Shown: positions 15,461 through 26,104, numbered from the stretch's first letter. The stretch is DNA of 64,000 bases from Rhodococcus coprophilus NBRC 100603 (GCF_001895045.1 NZ_BDAM01000001.1:62001-126000); one strand, 5' to 3'. Numbers and translations: made by a program. Notes: generated by a model not told the origin, from the sequence alone.

Positions 15461-15657
15461 GTGCGGGAGAGTTCCGGACCTGATCCGGGCGCCGAAGGAG
15501 CAGCACCTCCCCGTCAATCTCTCAGGCATACAGGACCGTGCGAGCTACGACGTCTCTGGAAAGCGGTGGGAGCACCCACCCGCCCACGGGGAAACGCCCA
15601 TCGCAGGGCCGAATCTCTCAGGCGCTCGCACCGCGAGCTCACGACAGAGGGGGAGGA
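15461..15657 (+). promoter_or_regulatory. Tandem glycine riboswitch (gcvT motif)
   Basis: Two glycine aptamers stand side by side in the gcvP leader. The first spans about 15461-15560 and contains GCCGAAGGAGCA and CAATCTCTCAGGCA. The second spans about 15575-15657 and contains ACGGGGAAACGCCC and GAATCTCTCAGGCGC, closing with GACAGAGGGGGAG. These are the core sequences of the gcvT class, which bind glycine and usually switch gcv genes on. The GGGGGAG end lies about 55 bp before gcvP. Confidence 0.93.
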
Positions 15658-15714
15658 AACACTCCGCGCGACCACGCGCGGTAGTGGGCCTCTCCGATCA
15701 GCCTGGGAGCTGCG

Positions 15715-18570
15715 ATGTCAGTAGATGTCACCTCGAACTTCGCCGACCGCCACATCGGTCCCGATCCCGCGGGCCTGAACCGCTTGCTCGAGGTGATCGG
15801 AGTCGGATCGCTCGACGAACTCGCCACGAAAGCAGTCCCCGCGACCATCCTCGACGGGCGTGACGGCGGCGTGTCGGACGGGCTGGACGTGCTCGACGCC
15901 CCCAAGTCCGAACACGAGGTCCTCGCCGAACTGACGGCGCTCGCGCGGAAGAACACCGTGGCCACCTCGATGATCGGCCAGGGATACTACGACACCCTCA
16001 CGCCGCCCGTTCTGCTCCGCAACATCATCGAGAATCCCGCCTGGTACACCGCGTACACGCCGTATCAGCCCGAAATCAGCCAGGGACGTCTCGAAGCCCT
16101 GCTGAACTTCCAGACCATGGTCGCGGACCTCACCGGCATGGAGGTCGCCAACTCGTCGATGCTCGACGAAGCCACTGCCGCAGCCGAGGCGATGACGCTC
16201 CTGCGCCGCGCGAACCGCAAGTCGAAGAGCCCCCGGATCGCCGTCGACGCCGATCTCTTCCCCCAGACCGCCGCCGTCCTGGCGACCCGCGCGGAACCCC
16301 TCGGCATCGAGATCGTCACCGCGAACCTCGTGGACGACGGTCTTCCCGAGGGCGACTTCTTCGGGGTCGTCCTGCAGATCCCCGGAGCATCGGGGCGTGT
16401 CTACGACGCAGCCCCACTCATCGACGCCGCCCACGAGCGCGGCGCACTCGTCGCGGTCGGGGCCGACCTGCTGGCGCTGACCTTGATCACGCCACCGGGT
16501 GAGCAGGGCGCGGACGCATGTTTCGGCACCACCCAGCGTTTCGGTGTCCCGATGGGGTTCGGTGGCCCGCACGCGGGTTACCTGGCCGTCAATGCCGGGA
16601 ACACCCGCACCCTCCCGGGCCGGCTCGTCGGGTTGTCGGTGGACGCGGACGGCGACCCCGCCTACCGACTCGCGCTGCAGACCCGCGAACAGCACATCCG
16701 CCGGGAGAAGGCGACCAGCAACATCTGCACCGCGCAGGTGCTGCTGGCCGTGCTGGCAGCGATGTACGCGTCGTACCACGGTGCGGAGGGGCTGACCGCG
16801 ATCGCGCGCCGCGTCGCCGGTTACGCCGGCCACCTCGCGTCGGGGCTGCGCGCGGGCGGTGTGGAGGTCGTCCACGACACCTTCTTCGACACCGTCCTCG
16901 CCCGGGTTCCCGGTCGCGCCGACGAGGTGGTCGCCGCAGCGGCGGCCGCCGGTATCAACCTGTACCGGGTCGACGCCGACCACGTCTCGGTGTCGTGCGA
17001 CGAGGCGACTACTGCGGCACACATCACCGCCGTGCTGGACGCATTCGGAGTCTCCGGCGAGCCGTCGGCAACCGAGGGGAGTGCGCTGGCGGCGGCACCG
17101 GCGCGCACCAGCGACTTCCTTCGGCACGAGGCCTTCACCCGGTACCGCACCGAGACCGCGATGATGCGCTACCTGCGCAGGTTGTCCGACAAGGACCTGG
17201 CGCTCGACCGCACCATGATTCCGTTGGGTTCGTGCACCATGAAGCTGAACGCGGCCGCCGAGATGGAAGCGATCACCTGGCCCGAGTTCGCCGGCCTGCA
17301 CCCGTTCGCGCCGACGGAGCAGACGACCGGGATCCGTGAACTCGTCGCGGACCTGGAGGGCTGGCTGGCAGCGGTCACCGGATACGACGCGGTGAGTCTG
17401 CAGCCGAACGCCGGCAGCCAGGGTGAGTACGCGGGTCTGCTCGCGATCCGTCAGTACCACCTGGACCGGGGCGACATCCAGCGCGACACCTGCCTGATTC
17501 CGTCCAGCGCCCACGGCACGAATGCCGCGTCGGCGGTCATGGCCGGGATGCGGGTCGAGGTCGTGGCGTGCCGGTCGAACGGCGACGTCGACCTCGACGA
17601 CCTGCGCGCCAAGATCGCCGATCACGCGGAGCGTCTCGCCGCGATCATGATCACGTACCCGTCGACCCACGGGGTGTACGAGGAGGACATCGCCGAAATC
17701 TGCGGCGCGGTCCACGACGCCGGCGGCCAGGTGTACATCGACGGCGCGAACCTCAATGCGCTGGTCGGGCTCGCCCGGCCCGGCAAGTTCGGTGGCGACG
17801 TCAGCCATCTCAACCTGCACAAGACGTTCTGCATCCCGCACGGCGGGGGAGGCCCGGGTGTGGGACCGATCGGTGTGCGTGCCCATCTGGCGCCGTATCT
17901 TCCGGGACACCCGGCCGAGCCGGGTCTGGGCGGTGGCGGACCGGTGTCGGCGGCTCCCTTCGGGTCCGCGTCGATCCTGCCGATCACCTGGACCTACATC
18001 AAGCTGATGGGCGCGGAGGGTCTGCGTCGGGCATCTTTGACAGCGATCGCCTCGGCGAACTACATCGCGCGTCGCCTCGACGAGTACTTCCCGGTTCTGT
18101 ACACGGGTGAGAACGGCATGGTGGCGCACGAGTGCATTCTCGATCTGCGGGGGATCACCAAAGCCACCGGTGTGACGGTCGACGACGTCGCCAAGCGACT
18201 GGCGGACTACGGGTTCCACGCGCCGACCATGAGTTTCCCGGTCGCGGGCACCTTGATGGTCGAGCCCACCGAGAGCGAGGACATCGCCGAACTCGACGCG
18301 TTCATCGATGCGATGATCTCGATCCGCCAGGAGATCGATCGGGTCGGGGCAGGGGAGTGGCCCGCCGAGGACAACCCGTTGCGAGGAGCGCCGCACACCG
18401 CGGAATGCCTGGTAGGAGAGTGGAATCACCCGTATTCCCGTGCGACCGCGGTGTTCCCGATGGGGAAGGCCCGCGCGAAGGTGTGGCCCGCGGTACGTCG
18501 CATCGACGGTGCGCACGGTGATCGGAATCTGGTCTGCTCGTGCCCGCCGTTGGAGGCGTACAGCAGCTGA
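15715..18570 (+). CDS. gcvP: Glycine dehydrogenase (decarboxylating), P protein
   Basis: A full-length 951-residue single-chain P protein (fused P1/P2 halves). The PLP-binding lysine is Lys703 in [20 protein letters not shown]. The N-terminal half has the expected FADRHIGP and MIGQGYYDT motifs. The enzyme decarboxylates glycine and passes the aminomethyl group to lipoyl-GcvH. It corresponds to Rv1832 (gcvB). Expression is controlled by the tandem glycine riboswitch in its leader. gcvT is not in this window, so the complete cleavage system needs genes elsewhere. Two hairpins follow, before a convergent gene. Confidence 0.96.
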   Translation: MSVDVTSNFADRHIGPDPAGLNRLLEVIGVGSLDELATKAVPATILDGRDGGVSDGLDVLDAPKSEHEVLAELTALARKNTVATSMIGQGYYDTLTPPVLLRNIIENPAWYTAYTPYQPEISQGRLEALLNFQTMVADLTGMEVANSSMLDEATAAAEAMTLLRRANRKSKSPRIAVDADLFPQTAAVLATRAEPLGIEIVTANLVDDGLPEGDFFGVVLQIPGASGRVYDAAPLIDAAHERGALVAVGADLLALTLITPPGEQGADACFGTTQRFGVPMGFGGPHAGYLAVNAGNTRTLPGRLVGLSVDADGDPAYRLALQTREQHIRREKATSNICTAQVLLAVLAAMYASYHGAEGLTAIARRVAGYAGHLASGLRAGGVEVVHDTFFDTVLARVPGRADEVVAAAAAAGINLYRVDADHVSVSCDEATTAAHITAVLDAFGVSGEPSATEGSALAAAPARTSDFLRHEAFTRYRTETAMMRYLRRLSDKDLALDRTMIPLGSCTMKLNAAAEMEAITWPEFAGLHPFAPTEQTTGIRELVADLEGWLAAVTGYDAVSLQPNAGSQGEYAGLLAIRQYHLDRGDIQRDTCLIPSSAHGTNAASAVMAGMRVEVVACRSNGDVDLDDLRAKIADHAERLAAIMITYPSTHGVYEEDIAEICGAVHDAGGQVYIDGANLNALVGLARPGKFGGDVSHLNLHKTFCIPHGGGGPGVGPIGVRAHLAPYLPGHPAEPGLGGGGPVSAAPFGSASILPITWTYIKLMGAEGLRRASLTAIASANYIARRLDEYFPVLYTGENGMVAHECILDLRGITKATGVTVDDVAKRLADYGFHAPTMSFPVAGTLMVEPTESEDIAELDAFIDAMISIRQEIDRVGAGEWPAEDNPLRGAPHTAECLVGEWNHPYSRATAVFPMGKARAKVWPAVRRIDGAHGDRNLVCSCPPLEAYSS

Positions 18571-18575
18571 GCAGT

Positions 18576-18605
18576 CGGGCCGGTGGGATGGTACCCACCG
18601 GCCCG
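18576..18605 (+). terminator. gcvP terminator hairpin
   Basis: A perfect 12-bp stem (C plus GGGCCGGTGGG pairing with its complement) around a 6-base loop starts 6 bp after the gcvP stop. No T-run, as is common in high-GC Actinobacteria. Confidence 0.7.
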
Positions 18606-18673
18606 CACTCGTCGGTGAATATTCTGGAAGGGACGGAAAAGCGGGTTAAACCGAATAACCCTCTTTCGCCACA

Positions 18674-18706
18674 AATCTCGCCCTACCTAGAAGGCAGGGC
18701 GAGATT
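18674..18706. terminator. Bidirectional hairpin between convergent genes
   Basis: A perfect 11-bp inverted repeat (AATCTCGCCCT / AGGGCGAGATT) with an 11-base loop sits between the convergent gcvP and metallophosphoesterase genes. On the plus strand it is followed by TCTGT. It can act for both directions. Confidence 0.65.
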
Positions 18707-18712
18707 CTGTCG

Positions 18713-19876
18713 TCAGGCGTCCGAGGTCAGCTGCAGCAGGGTGATCTCCGGGGGAGTGCCCACCCGGACCGGCGGCCCCCACGCTCCGGTGCCCTGCGAG
18801 GTGTAGACGAGGGTGTCTCCGAACCGGTCGAGTCCGGTCACCGTGGGATTGGCGAGGGAGACGAAGGGGCGGAGCGGCCACATCTGACCGCCGTGCGTGT
18901 GCCCCGAAAGTTGCAGATCGACCCCGTGGTCGCGCGCTTCCAGAACGTGTTTGGGCTGGTGTGCTGCGAGCAGCACGACGGTCTCCGGATCGATCCCGGC
19001 GACGGCGGCGGCCATGTCTGGAGTGTGCGGTTCCGGCGCCGTGTAGTCGTGGACTCCGGCGAGTGCGATCGTGTCACCGCCGCGGGTGAGTACGACGTGT
19101 TCGTTGCGCAGGGTGCGCACGCCGAGGGTCTCCCAGTGATCGAGCCACGACATCGCGTCGTCCGCGTAGTACTCGTGGTTCCCGCTGACACCGAACACGC
19201 CGAGGGGCGCACGCAGATCACGCAGGGGTTCGAGGTCGCGGCCGGCCAGTGCCACGGTGCCGTCGACCAGATCGCCACCGAGAACGACCAGATCGGGCTG
19301 CTGCGCATTGACCAGGTCGACGACGCGACGCACGAAGTCCACCCCTCGCGCAGGCCCGACATGCAGGTCGGTCACCAGTGCGACGCGCGTTCCCTCGAAT
19401 CCCGCGGGTAGCCGTCTGAGCGGGACCCGCACGTCGACCACGCGGGGACGCGCCGCCTCGACGGTGCCGTACGCGACCGCGCCCACGGCCGCAACGACGA
19501 GTGTCGCGGTGGCGACCCGCAGGACTCGGCGCTTGGACGGGTCGGCCGGTTCGTCGGAGCCCGTGACAGAGCGCCTGCGCATCCACCGGACGAGCCGCGC
19601 GCCGAGGGCGAAGAGACCGATCAGCAGGATGCCGAGCCCGAGGTACAGGACGACGGCCAGCCAGGTCCAGCCGAGGAATCCGATGGGCCGGGCCCAAGAC
19701 GGATCGAGGGTCGTGCCCACCGAACTCGCGGCGACGGCGAGAAGTGCGAGGGTGACGAGAGCCGCGTCGGCGGCCCATGCGGCGCGACCGGTCAGGCCCG
19801 GGGCCCGGACGAGCCGGCGATGCAGCCAGTAGGTGAGGAGGGCGAAGAAGATCGCCATGACAAGCAGTCTGAGCAC
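18713..19876 (-). CDS. Membrane-anchored metallophosphoesterase
   Basis: A 387-residue protein. The first 140 residues hold about four membrane segments (for example GWTWLAVVLYLGLGILLIGL and VATATLVVAAVGAVAYG). The rest is a calcineurin-like phosphoesterase with all metal motifs: TDLHVGP, GGDLVDG, SGNHEYY and SGHTHGGQ. This layout matches the YkuE/YaeI group, whose known members act on phospholipids or lipid-linked phosphates at the membrane. The GTG start is 3 bp downstream of the preceding VWA gene's stop, so the two are cotranscribed. Substrate unknown. Confidence 0.85.
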   Translation of the reverse strand: MLRLLVMAIFFALLTYWLHRRLVRAPGLTGRAAWAADAALVTLALLAVAASSVGTTLDPSWARPIGFLGWTWLAVVLYLGLGILLIGLFALGARLVRWMRRRSVTGSDEPADPSKRRVLRVATATLVVAAVGAVAYGTVEAARPRVVDVRVPLRRLPAGFEGTRVALVTDLHVGPARGVDFVRRVVDLVNAQQPDLVVLGGDLVDGTVALAGRDLEPLRDLRAPLGVFGVSGNHEYYADDAMSWLDHWETLGVRTLRNEHVVLTRGGDTIALAGVHDYTAPEPHTPDMAAAVAGIDPETVVLLAAHQPKHVLEARDHGVDLQLSGHTHGGQMWPLRPFVSLANPTVTGLDRFGDTLVYTSQGTGAWGPPVRVGTPPEITLLQLTSDA

Positions 19877-19878
19877 GG

Positions 19879-21615
19879 TCAGGACGCCAGCTTCCGGATG
19901 ATGTCGACGAGGGCGTCGCCCTGCGTGGAGGGGACGGTCTGGAGGGTGCCACCGGTGCGATCGGCGACGGTCTGCAACGTGGTGACGTCGGTGGCGGCGT
20001 CGCCCAGGACGACGAGGTCGATCCGGACGGGTTTACCGGGGGTGGAGAGTTCGTCGATGGTCGCCAGCAACTGCGCCACATCGGTGTCGTCGCTGTCGAT
20101 CACCGCGAGGACGGAGTTCGGCCGATTGGGGTCGTACTTGTCGACCGCGTCGCGGTAGGCGGCGGTGAGGGTCGCGCCCACCGGTTCGTCGTCGGTGAGG
20201 GTGACGGTGTCGAGGGCACTGCCCAGCGCTGCTCGCTTCGCGGCGGTCAGCCCGTCGCGTTCCACGGCGATCCGGTATCCCGGCGCGGTGTCGGAGAACA
20301 CGTACATGCCGAGCACCGACGTGTCGGGGGAGCGCCGGACGAGCTGGTCGAGAGCCTCGGCGGTGTGGGTGAGCCGTGTGCCGTCGCCGTCCGGCGTGGA
20401 CATCGACTGCGACGTGTCGACGACCATCGTGATCTTGCTGGGGGGTACCGGCTCGAGGCGGGTGCGGAGCAGTGCCTCGGTCACCGGGCGGGGAGCGGGG
20501 ACGAGGGTCGAGTCGACCCGGGGGAGACGGATGTCGCCGACCGGTGCGGGTACCTCGGCGCCGACCCGGAAGCCGTTCTCGACGAGTACTTGCATCTGTT
20601 CCGGTTTGCGCACGTAGTCGACGAACTCGGCGGCCGCCCGCGCGAGCGTCTCGTCGACCCACGGCGCATCCACGATCGCAGCGGGGTAATCGGTGACCGG
20701 GGCGGCACCGAACGGCAGGTAACCCGACAAGCCGCTGAGCTCCCCGTCGTCGAGCGCGGCGTACAGCTGTTGTTCGACGACGGGCACCGCGTGCACCGGC
20801 GCCGCGATGTCGGGCTGGGCGCCGAGCGCGGTGAGGGTGTCGGTGGTGGTCGGTCCGGCGGTCGGTCCGAGCGCGTTGGCGCCGAGCGCGAGTTCGGTGA
20901 CCGCAGTGACGGAGGCGGGTGAATCGGCCTGTTCGACGGTGAGTGGCCCGGCACCGGAACCGGTGACCGCGGTGGCCACGGCCTCGAGGGTGAGGGTCGT
21001 CGCGTCGGTGTGTTCGCCGGTGGGCAGCGCGAGCCCCAGCCGGCCCCAGGCCTCGAGGCCGACTGCGCGCATGGCGGCGGGGTCGCGTTGGAGGCCAGGT
21101 AAGTCGTCCCATCCCACCGCCGAGCTCGTCAGAGCGCGGCCGAGGTCGTCGGGTACCGCGAGGACGACGGGGGAGGTGGCCAGGGAGCGTGCTTGTCCGG
21201 CGACGGCTGTCGCCGCGCTTTCGGTGGCGCGGGAGTCGAGGGGCACCCACAATGCGGGTTCGGGCCCGAGCGCGGTGTTCCACTCGCCGGAGCCGAGCGC
21301 TGCGGCGGCCGGAGCGGAGTCGGTGGGTTCGACCTTCACGCTGAGGCAGTGGTCTCGGATGACGGGTGCGACGTCGCTGGTCCACCGGTCGGCGAGTGTG
21401 GTCAGGCTCGGTGCGATGCGCGGGTCGGCGGCGATGTTCAGTACGGCGTCGCCTTCGACGCATGTGGCCGCGGCGTCGGCGCCTTGCCGGTCTATTCGGT
21501 CGCGGAGGCGGAACCAGCCGAAGACGGCGACGACGACCAGGACGATTGCCACGACCATCACGATCAAGCTTCTGCTGATGCCGCGCGCGCCGCCGCCGCG
21601 ATGTCTGCCGCTCAC
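19879..21615 (-). CDS. VWA-domain protein with solute-binding-like domain (Rv1836c-like)
   Basis: A 578-residue protein with an N-terminal signal anchor (SLIVMVVAIVLVVVAVFGWF, about residues 16-35). A substrate-binding-protein-like region (residues 60-360) follows, then a C-terminal von Willebrand A domain whose MIDAS motif is VVDTSQSMS near residue 397. It is exported or membrane-tethered with the VWA domain outside. The synteny partner is Rv1836c, upstream of glcB. VWA domains usually mediate metal-dependent protein binding. Together with the downstream phosphoesterase it may form an envelope-associated unit (inference). Confidence 0.82.
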   Translation of the reverse strand: MSGRHRGGGARGISRSLIVMVVAIVLVVVAVFGWFRLRDRIDRQGADAAATCVEGDAVLNIAADPRIAPSLTTLADRWTSDVAPVIRDHCLSVKVEPTDSAPAAAALGSGEWNTALGPEPALWVPLDSRATESAATAVAGQARSLATSPVVLAVPDDLGRALTSSAVGWDDLPGLQRDPAAMRAVGLEAWGRLGLALPTGEHTDATTLTLEAVATAVTGSGAGPLTVEQADSPASVTAVTELALGANALGPTAGPTTTDTLTALGAQPDIAAPVHAVPVVEQQLYAALDDGELSGLSGYLPFGAAPVTDYPAAIVDAPWVDETLARAAAEFVDYVRKPEQMQVLVENGFRVGAEVPAPVGDIRLPRVDSTLVPAPRPVTEALLRTRLEPVPPSKITMVVDTSQSMSTPDGDGTRLTHTAEALDQLVRRSPDTSVLGMYVFSDTAPGYRIAVERDGLTAAKRAALGSALDTVTLTDDEPVGATLTAAYRDAVDKYDPNRPNSVLAVIDSDDTDVAQLLATIDELSTPGKPVRIDLVVLGDAATDVTTLQTVADRTGGTLQTVPSTQGDALVDIIRKLAS

Positions 21616-21719
21616 GTCTGGGTCCGCCTCGTTTTCGTCATGGATCCGGTCTTTTCGGACCTTCTACACCAGTGTAGTGTCGGCCGATTCGGCGTCGTAC
21701 GCGCCGCGGCCTGTACGGG

Positions 21720-21754
21720 GCAGGGCCCCGGTCCGGGTCGGATCGGGGCCCTGC
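21720..21754 (-). terminator. glcB terminator hairpin
   Basis: An 11-bp perfect stem, GCAGGGCCCCG / CGGGGCCCTGC, with a 13-base loop, 50 bp past the glcB stop and ahead of the VWA gene. Confidence 0.7.
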
Positions 21755-21803
21755 GTGCACGTAGTGCGCCGGAGTCGGTGCTCCGGCGAACGTCGGCGTT
21801 CGA

Positions 21804-23987
21804 TCAGGCGAACTTGGCCTTGTACTCCCGGCGGCGGCGATGCAGGATCGGCTCGGTGTAGCCGCTGGGCTGCGTGGTGCCTTCGAGGATGAGTTCCTTG
21901 GCGGCCTGGAACGCGATGTTGCTGTCGAAGTCCGGGCCCATCGGCCGGTAGGTTGCGTCGCCCTCGTTCTGGCGGTCGACGACCGGGGCCATGCGCTCGA
22001 GGGAGGCGATGACGTCGGCTTCGGTGACGACACCGTGGCGGATCCAGTTGGCGAGCAGCTGGCTGGAGATGCGCAGGGTGGCGCGGTCCTCCATCAGTGC
22101 CACGTCGTGGATGTCGGGGACCTTGGAGCATCCGACTCCGTGGTCGATCCAGCGCACCACGTATCCGAGGATCGACTGGCAGTTGTTGTCGAGTTCCTCG
22201 CGCTTCTCGGCGTCGGACCAGTTCGGGTTCTCGGCGAGCGGGATGGTGAGGATGTCGTCGAGGGTGGCCCGGGTCTTGCCCTCGAGCTCGTCCTGGACCG
22301 CGAAGACGTCGACCTCGTGGTAGTGGGTGGCGTGCAGGGTGGCCCCGGTGGGTGAGGGCACCCACGCGGTGTTGGCGCCGGCCTTGGGCTGGCCGATCTT
22401 CTGCACGAGCATGTCGTGCATGAGGTCGGTCATGGCCCACATGCCCTTGCCGATCTGTGCTTTGCCCTGCAGGCCGGCAGCGAGACCGGTGTCGACGTTC
22501 CAGTCCTCGTACGCGGCGATCCACTTCTGCTGCTTCATCGCGGCCTTGCGGACGACGGGGCCTGCCTCCATGGAGGTGTGGATCTCGTCGCCGGTGCGGT
22601 CGAGGAAGCCGGTGTTGATGAAGGCGACACGCTCGGATGCGGCCTGGATGCAGGCGGCGAGGTTGACCGTGGTGCGGCGCTCCTCGTCCATGATGCCGAC
22701 CTTGAGCGTGTTGGTGGGCAGCCCGAGGAGGTCTTCGACGCGGCCGAACAGTTTGGTGGTGAAGGCGGACTCTTCGGGGCCGTGCTGCTTGGGCTTGACG
22801 ATGTAGATCGAGCCGGTGCGGCTGTTGAGCAGCGGGCCGTGCTCGTCGTCTCCGTGGAGGCCGTGGGTGGCGCACAGGCTGGTGACGAGTGCGTCGAGGA
22901 TGCCTTCGGGCACTTCGTTGCCGTCGCGGTCGAGGATCGCGGGGTTGGTCATGAGGTGACCGACGTTGCGGACGAACAGCAGGGAACGGCCGTGCAGTTC
23001 GAGGTCGCTGCCGTCGAGCGCGGTGTAGACGCGGTTGGGGTTCAGCGTGCGGGTGAGGGTCTTGCCGCCCTTCTCGAACGCTTCGGACAGGTCGCCGCGG
23101 TTGAGGCCGAGCCAGTTGCGGTAGCCGATGACCTTGTCTTCGGCGTCGACGGCGGCGACGGAGTCCTCGAAGTCCATGATGGTGGTGACGGCGGACTCGA
23201 GGACGACGTCCTTGACGCCGGCGGCGTCGGTGCTGCCGATCGGCGACTCGGGGTCGATCTGGATCTCGATGTGGAGGCCGTTGTTGCGCAGCAGCACGGA
23301 GGTGGGGGCAGCCTTGTCGCCGAGGTAGCCGACGAGCTTCTCGGGCTGTGCGAGTTCGGTGACGGTTCCGTCGGCGAGGGTGACCTTCAGGGCGTCGCCG
23401 TCGATGACGTAGGCGGTGGAGCCGGTGTGGGATCCGGTGGCGAGGGGGACGGCCTTGTCGAGGAAGTCGCGGGCCCAGGCGATGACCTTGTCGCCGCGCA
23501 CCTTGTTGTATCCGGTGCCCTTCTCGGCGCCGTCGTCCTCGGGGATGGCGTCGGTGCCGTACAGCGCGTCGTACAGCGAACCCCACCGGGCGTTGGAGGC
23601 GTTGAGGGCGAAGCGGGCGTTGAGCACGGGGACGACGAGCTGCGGTCCGGCCGTGGTGGCGATCTCGCTGTCGATGTTCGCCGTGGTGATCTGGAAGGGC
23701 TCGGGGGCGGGGACGAGGTACCCGATCTCCTCGAGGAACGCCTTGTACGCGGCGGCGTCGTGGGGCTGTCCGGCGCGGTCGCGGTGCCAGCTGTCGATGC
23801 GGCTCTGGAGCTCGTCACGCTTGGCGAGGAGTTCGCGGTTCTTGGGCGCCAGGTCGTGGACGATCTTGTCTGCGCCGTCCCAGAACGCGGCTGCATCTAT
23901 CCCCGTGCCCGGGATCGCTTCGTCGTTCACGAAGTCGTAGAGCACCTTGGCGATGTGGAGTCCACCGATTTGCACGCGTTCTGTCAT
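21804..23987 (-). CDS. glcB: Malate synthase G
   Basis: A 727-residue enzyme matching GlcB throughout: [17 protein letters not shown] at the N terminus, [19 protein letters not shown], and the catalytic-Asp loop [16 protein letters not shown]. It condenses glyoxylate with acetyl-CoA to malate, the second step of the glyoxylate shunt, needed for growth on fatty acids, acetate or glycolate. ATG at 23987 is chosen (GTGAGG just upstream, and alignment with the known mycobacterial N terminus MTDRV) over the GTG at 23996. The synteny partner is Rv1837c. A hairpin terminator lies downstream. Confidence 0.96.
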   Translation of the reverse strand: MTERVQIGGLHIAKVLYDFVNDEAIPGTGIDAAAFWDGADKIVHDLAPKNRELLAKRDELQSRIDSWHRDRAGQPHDAAAYKAFLEEIGYLVPAPEPFQITTANIDSEIATTAGPQLVVPVLNARFALNASNARWGSLYDALYGTDAIPEDDGAEKGTGYNKVRGDKVIAWARDFLDKAVPLATGSHTGSTAYVIDGDALKVTLADGTVTELAQPEKLVGYLGDKAAPTSVLLRNNGLHIEIQIDPESPIGSTDAAGVKDVVLESAVTTIMDFEDSVAAVDAEDKVIGYRNWLGLNRGDLSEAFEKGGKTLTRTLNPNRVYTALDGSDLELHGRSLLFVRNVGHLMTNPAILDRDGNEVPEGILDALVTSLCATHGLHGDDEHGPLLNSRTGSIYIVKPKQHGPEESAFTTKLFGRVEDLLGLPTNTLKVGIMDEERRTTVNLAACIQAASERVAFINTGFLDRTGDEIHTSMEAGPVVRKAAMKQQKWIAAYEDWNVDTGLAAGLQGKAQIGKGMWAMTDLMHDMLVQKIGQPKAGANTAWVPSPTGATLHATHYHEVDVFAVQDELEGKTRATLDDILTIPLAENPNWSDAEKREELDNNCQSILGYVVRWIDHGVGCSKVPDIHDVALMEDRATLRISSQLLANWIRHGVVTEADVIASLERMAPVVDRQNEGDATYRPMGPDFDSNIAFQAAKELILEGTTQPSGYTEPILHRRRREYKAKFA

Positions 23988-24062
23988 TAGCCTCACTCTT
24001 TCCGGTTGCGGTGCGTCCGCGGCGGCAGCGCCGGGATGCTTGCACGAAAAACTCCAGTCATG

Positions 24063-25016
24063 TTACCCGCCGGTAGCAAATGGGGTGTCGGGTCGACACG
24101 CGCGCAGGGCGGTGCATCGATTCAGCAGTTCCTCTCGGAGAGCCGCGGCGCGGGTGGTGAGCGCCGACTGCTCGCGGACGTACTGTGCGCGTCCGGCGGC
24201 AGTCTCGATGGCGACGGGCGTGTAGCCGTAGTCGCTCAGATCATACGGGCTGGCCCGCATGTCCAGTTCACGCGCCGCCGAGGCCAGCCGGAAGCACTCG
24301 AGCAGCAGGTCGGAATCGACGAGCGGGGAGAGCTTGAAGCACCACTTGTAGAGGTCCATCCCGGCGTGGAGACAACCGGGTTGTTCCCGGGCGAACCGGC
24401 TGTCCGGGGTGAGGGAAGAGGCGTTGCGGGGCGCCGCGTCGGGAGTGAAGAACCGGAACGCGTCGTAATGAGTGCATCGCAACTGCATTGATTCCACCAG
24501 CTGATCCGTGCCCTCGTGACCGAGCCGCAACGGCACCGAATGCCGCACGCCCTCGTCGCCGGTGCGGTACACCATCGCCCATTCGTGCAGGCCGAAGCAC
24601 CCCAGTTGCGCCGGGCGGGACGCGGTGGCCGCGAGCAGACCGTGGACGAAGCCGACGGTGCCGGAGCGCTGCGCGAGGACCGCATCGGTCACCCGCACCG
24701 CCGGCTCACCGTCCATCACGATGCGTTCGTACCCGGGATGGTCGCGGTAGTCGCGGGTGGCGGCGCCGAGCAGGACCGTCCCGTACCCGGGATGCCAGAA
24801 CCGCAATTTGCCGGGCCGGTAGTTGTAGTAGGTGAACAGGAAGTCGTGCACCGGATGAGACTCGTTCGCCGCGCGCCGTCGCAGATGATCGGCGAGCAGG
24901 TCGTCCACCGCGGCGTGGTGCCGGTCGCGGCGGGCCGTCCACTCCGCCTCCGTGAGAATCGAGGCGGGCGCCTCCGTGAGAATCGGGGCGGGCGCCTCCG
25001 AGGGGACACAGCTCAT
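24063..25016 (-). CDS. 3-methyladenine DNA glycosylase-like actinobacterial protein
   Basis: A 317-residue protein of an actinobacterial family often annotated as 3-methyladenine DNA glycosylase, an assignment for which I see no classical helix-hairpin-helix. Conserved-looking stretches are HDFLFTYYNYRPGKLRFWHPG, GCFGLHEWAMVYR, CTHYDAFRFF and GCLHAGMDLYKWCFKL. The many His/Cys/Trp/Tyr residues suggest an enzyme. It starts at 25016, overlapping the stop of the CBS gene (ATGA). The first 15 residues come from a 24-bp tandem repeat and are probably dispensable. Family recognition is moderate; the reaction is uncertain. Confidence 0.55.
   Translation of the reverse strand: MSCVPSEAPAPILTEAPASILTEAEWTARRDRHHAAVDDLLADHLRRRAANESHPVHDFLFTYYNYRPGKLRFWHPGYGTVLLGAATRDYRDHPGYERIVMDGEPAVRVTDAVLAQRSGTVGFVHGLLAATASRPAQLGCFGLHEWAMVYRTGDEGVRHSVPLRLGHEGTDQLVESMQLRCTHYDAFRFFTPDAAPRNASSLTPDSRFAREQPGCLHAGMDLYKWCFKLSPLVDSDLLLECFRLASAARELDMRASPYDLSDYGYTPVAIETAAGRAQYVREQSALTTRAAALREELLNRCTALRACRPDTPFATGG
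24946..25000. repeat. 24-bp tandem repeat in a gene start
   Basis: Two copies of a 24-bp unit (24946-24969 and 24970-24993, one mismatch) plus 7 bp of a third encode the repeated ILTEAPA segment at the N terminus of the glycosylase-like protein. Slippage would change protein length in steps of 8 residues. Confidence 0.8.
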
Positions 25017-26104
25017 GGGGTGCGGCGCTCCGGAGACGGGTCCGCGACGCGATGGGTGGCGTCGCGGACGGTGCCGACGAACTCTTCGACGAGATCTTCG
25101 AGAGCCACGATCCCGATCACCGTGCCCGCGGCGTCGACGACCCTCCCGAGGTGGGAACTGGTACGGCGGAGCACCGACAGTGCTTCGTCGAGTGCGACAC
25201 GCGGCCGGATCGACGGCAGCGGCCGGATGGTGGTGGCGGTGATGACGGCGTCCGGACCGGCGTTCGGATCCCCGACGAGATCGAGCACGTCCTTGATGTG
25301 GACGTAGCCGTTGATCTTGCCGCTCGGGGTCCGCGCGGGATAGCGGGAGAACCCGGTGGCACTGACCGCCTGCTCGATCTCGCCGAGCGTAGTGGTGCCG
25401 TTCGCTGTGACCGGCACGGTGCGTACGGCGGCGAGCGGGATCATCACGTCGGCGACGGTGCGGTTGCTCGTGCTCAGGGCGCGGGTGAGGCGGCGGTGCT
25501 GTTCCTCGTCGAGCAGGCCCTCGGAGCGGGACTCGCCGATCATCTCGGACAGTTCGAGTGCGGTGACGGTGACTTCGAGTTCGTCCTTGGGTTCGACGCG
25601 CATCAGCCGCAGCGCGCCGTTGGCGCACAGGTTGTAGAAGGCGATGAGCAACCGGGCGGGTCGCATGAACATCAGGTGGACGGGGACGAGCAGCATGGCC
25701 GTGCGTTCCGGTCCGGCGATGGCGATGTTCTTGGGCACCATCTCGCCGAGCAGGATGTGCAGAACCACCACCAGGCTCAGCGCGAGGGTGAAGGAGATGG
25801 GGTGCAACCAGCCGTCGGGGATCCCGACGAGGTGCAGGGGCGCTTCGATCAGGTGCGCGATCGCCGGTTCGCCGATGCGGCCGAGCAGGATCGAGCAGAT
25901 GGTGATGCCGAGCTGGGACCCGGCGAGCATCAACGACAGGTGTTCGCCCGCGTCGACGACGGTCTGGGCTCGTCTCTTGCCTTGTGCGACGAGCGTTTCG
26001 AGCCGGTCTCGTCGGGCGCTGATGAGGGAGAACTCCGCGCCGACGAAAAAAGCGTTGCCGGCGAGCAGGGCCACGGTGAGGATCACGGCGAACCAGTCGT
26101 TCAT
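25013..26104 (-). CDS. DUF21-CBS membrane protein (Rv1841c-like)
   Basis: A 363-residue protein with an N-terminal DUF21/CNNM domain (membrane segments such as WFAVILTVALLAGNAFFVGA and FTLALSLVVVLHILLGEMVP) and two CBS domains (about residues 210-345). It lacks the C-terminal CorC/HlyC domain of its partner. CNNM/CorB-type proteins transport or regulate Mg2+ efflux (known for the family). The start at 26104 overlaps the upstream stop (ATGA), and its own stop overlaps the following gene. The Rv1841c/Rv1842c pair is conserved in mycobacteria. It probably heterodimerises with the upstream product (inference). Confidence 0.88.
   Translation of the reverse strand: MNDWFAVILTVALLAGNAFFVGAEFSLISARRDRLETLVAQGKRRAQTVVDAGEHLSLMLAGSQLGITICSILLGRIGEPAIAHLIEAPLHLVGIPDGWLHPISFTLALSLVVVLHILLGEMVPKNIAIAGPERTAMLLVPVHLMFMRPARLLIAFYNLCANGALRLMRVEPKDELEVTVTALELSEMIGESRSEGLLDEEQHRRLTRALSTSNRTVADVMIPLAAVRTVPVTANGTTTLGEIEQAVSATGFSRYPARTPSGKINGYVHIKDVLDLVGDPNAGPDAVITATTIRPLPSIRPRVALDEALSVLRRTSSHLGRVVDAAGTVIGIVALEDLVEEFVGTVRDATHRVADPSPERRTP

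Noticed and set aside
15718-18516. 932-codon open frame opposite gcvP
   Set aside because: Arg/His/Gln-rich shadow of a strongly biased high-GC gene; gcvP is unmistakable on the other strand.
22416-23990. 524-codon open frame opposite glcB
   Set aside because: Gly/Val/Asp/Glu repeats typical of antisense frames in high-GC DNA; no domain, and glcB is certain.
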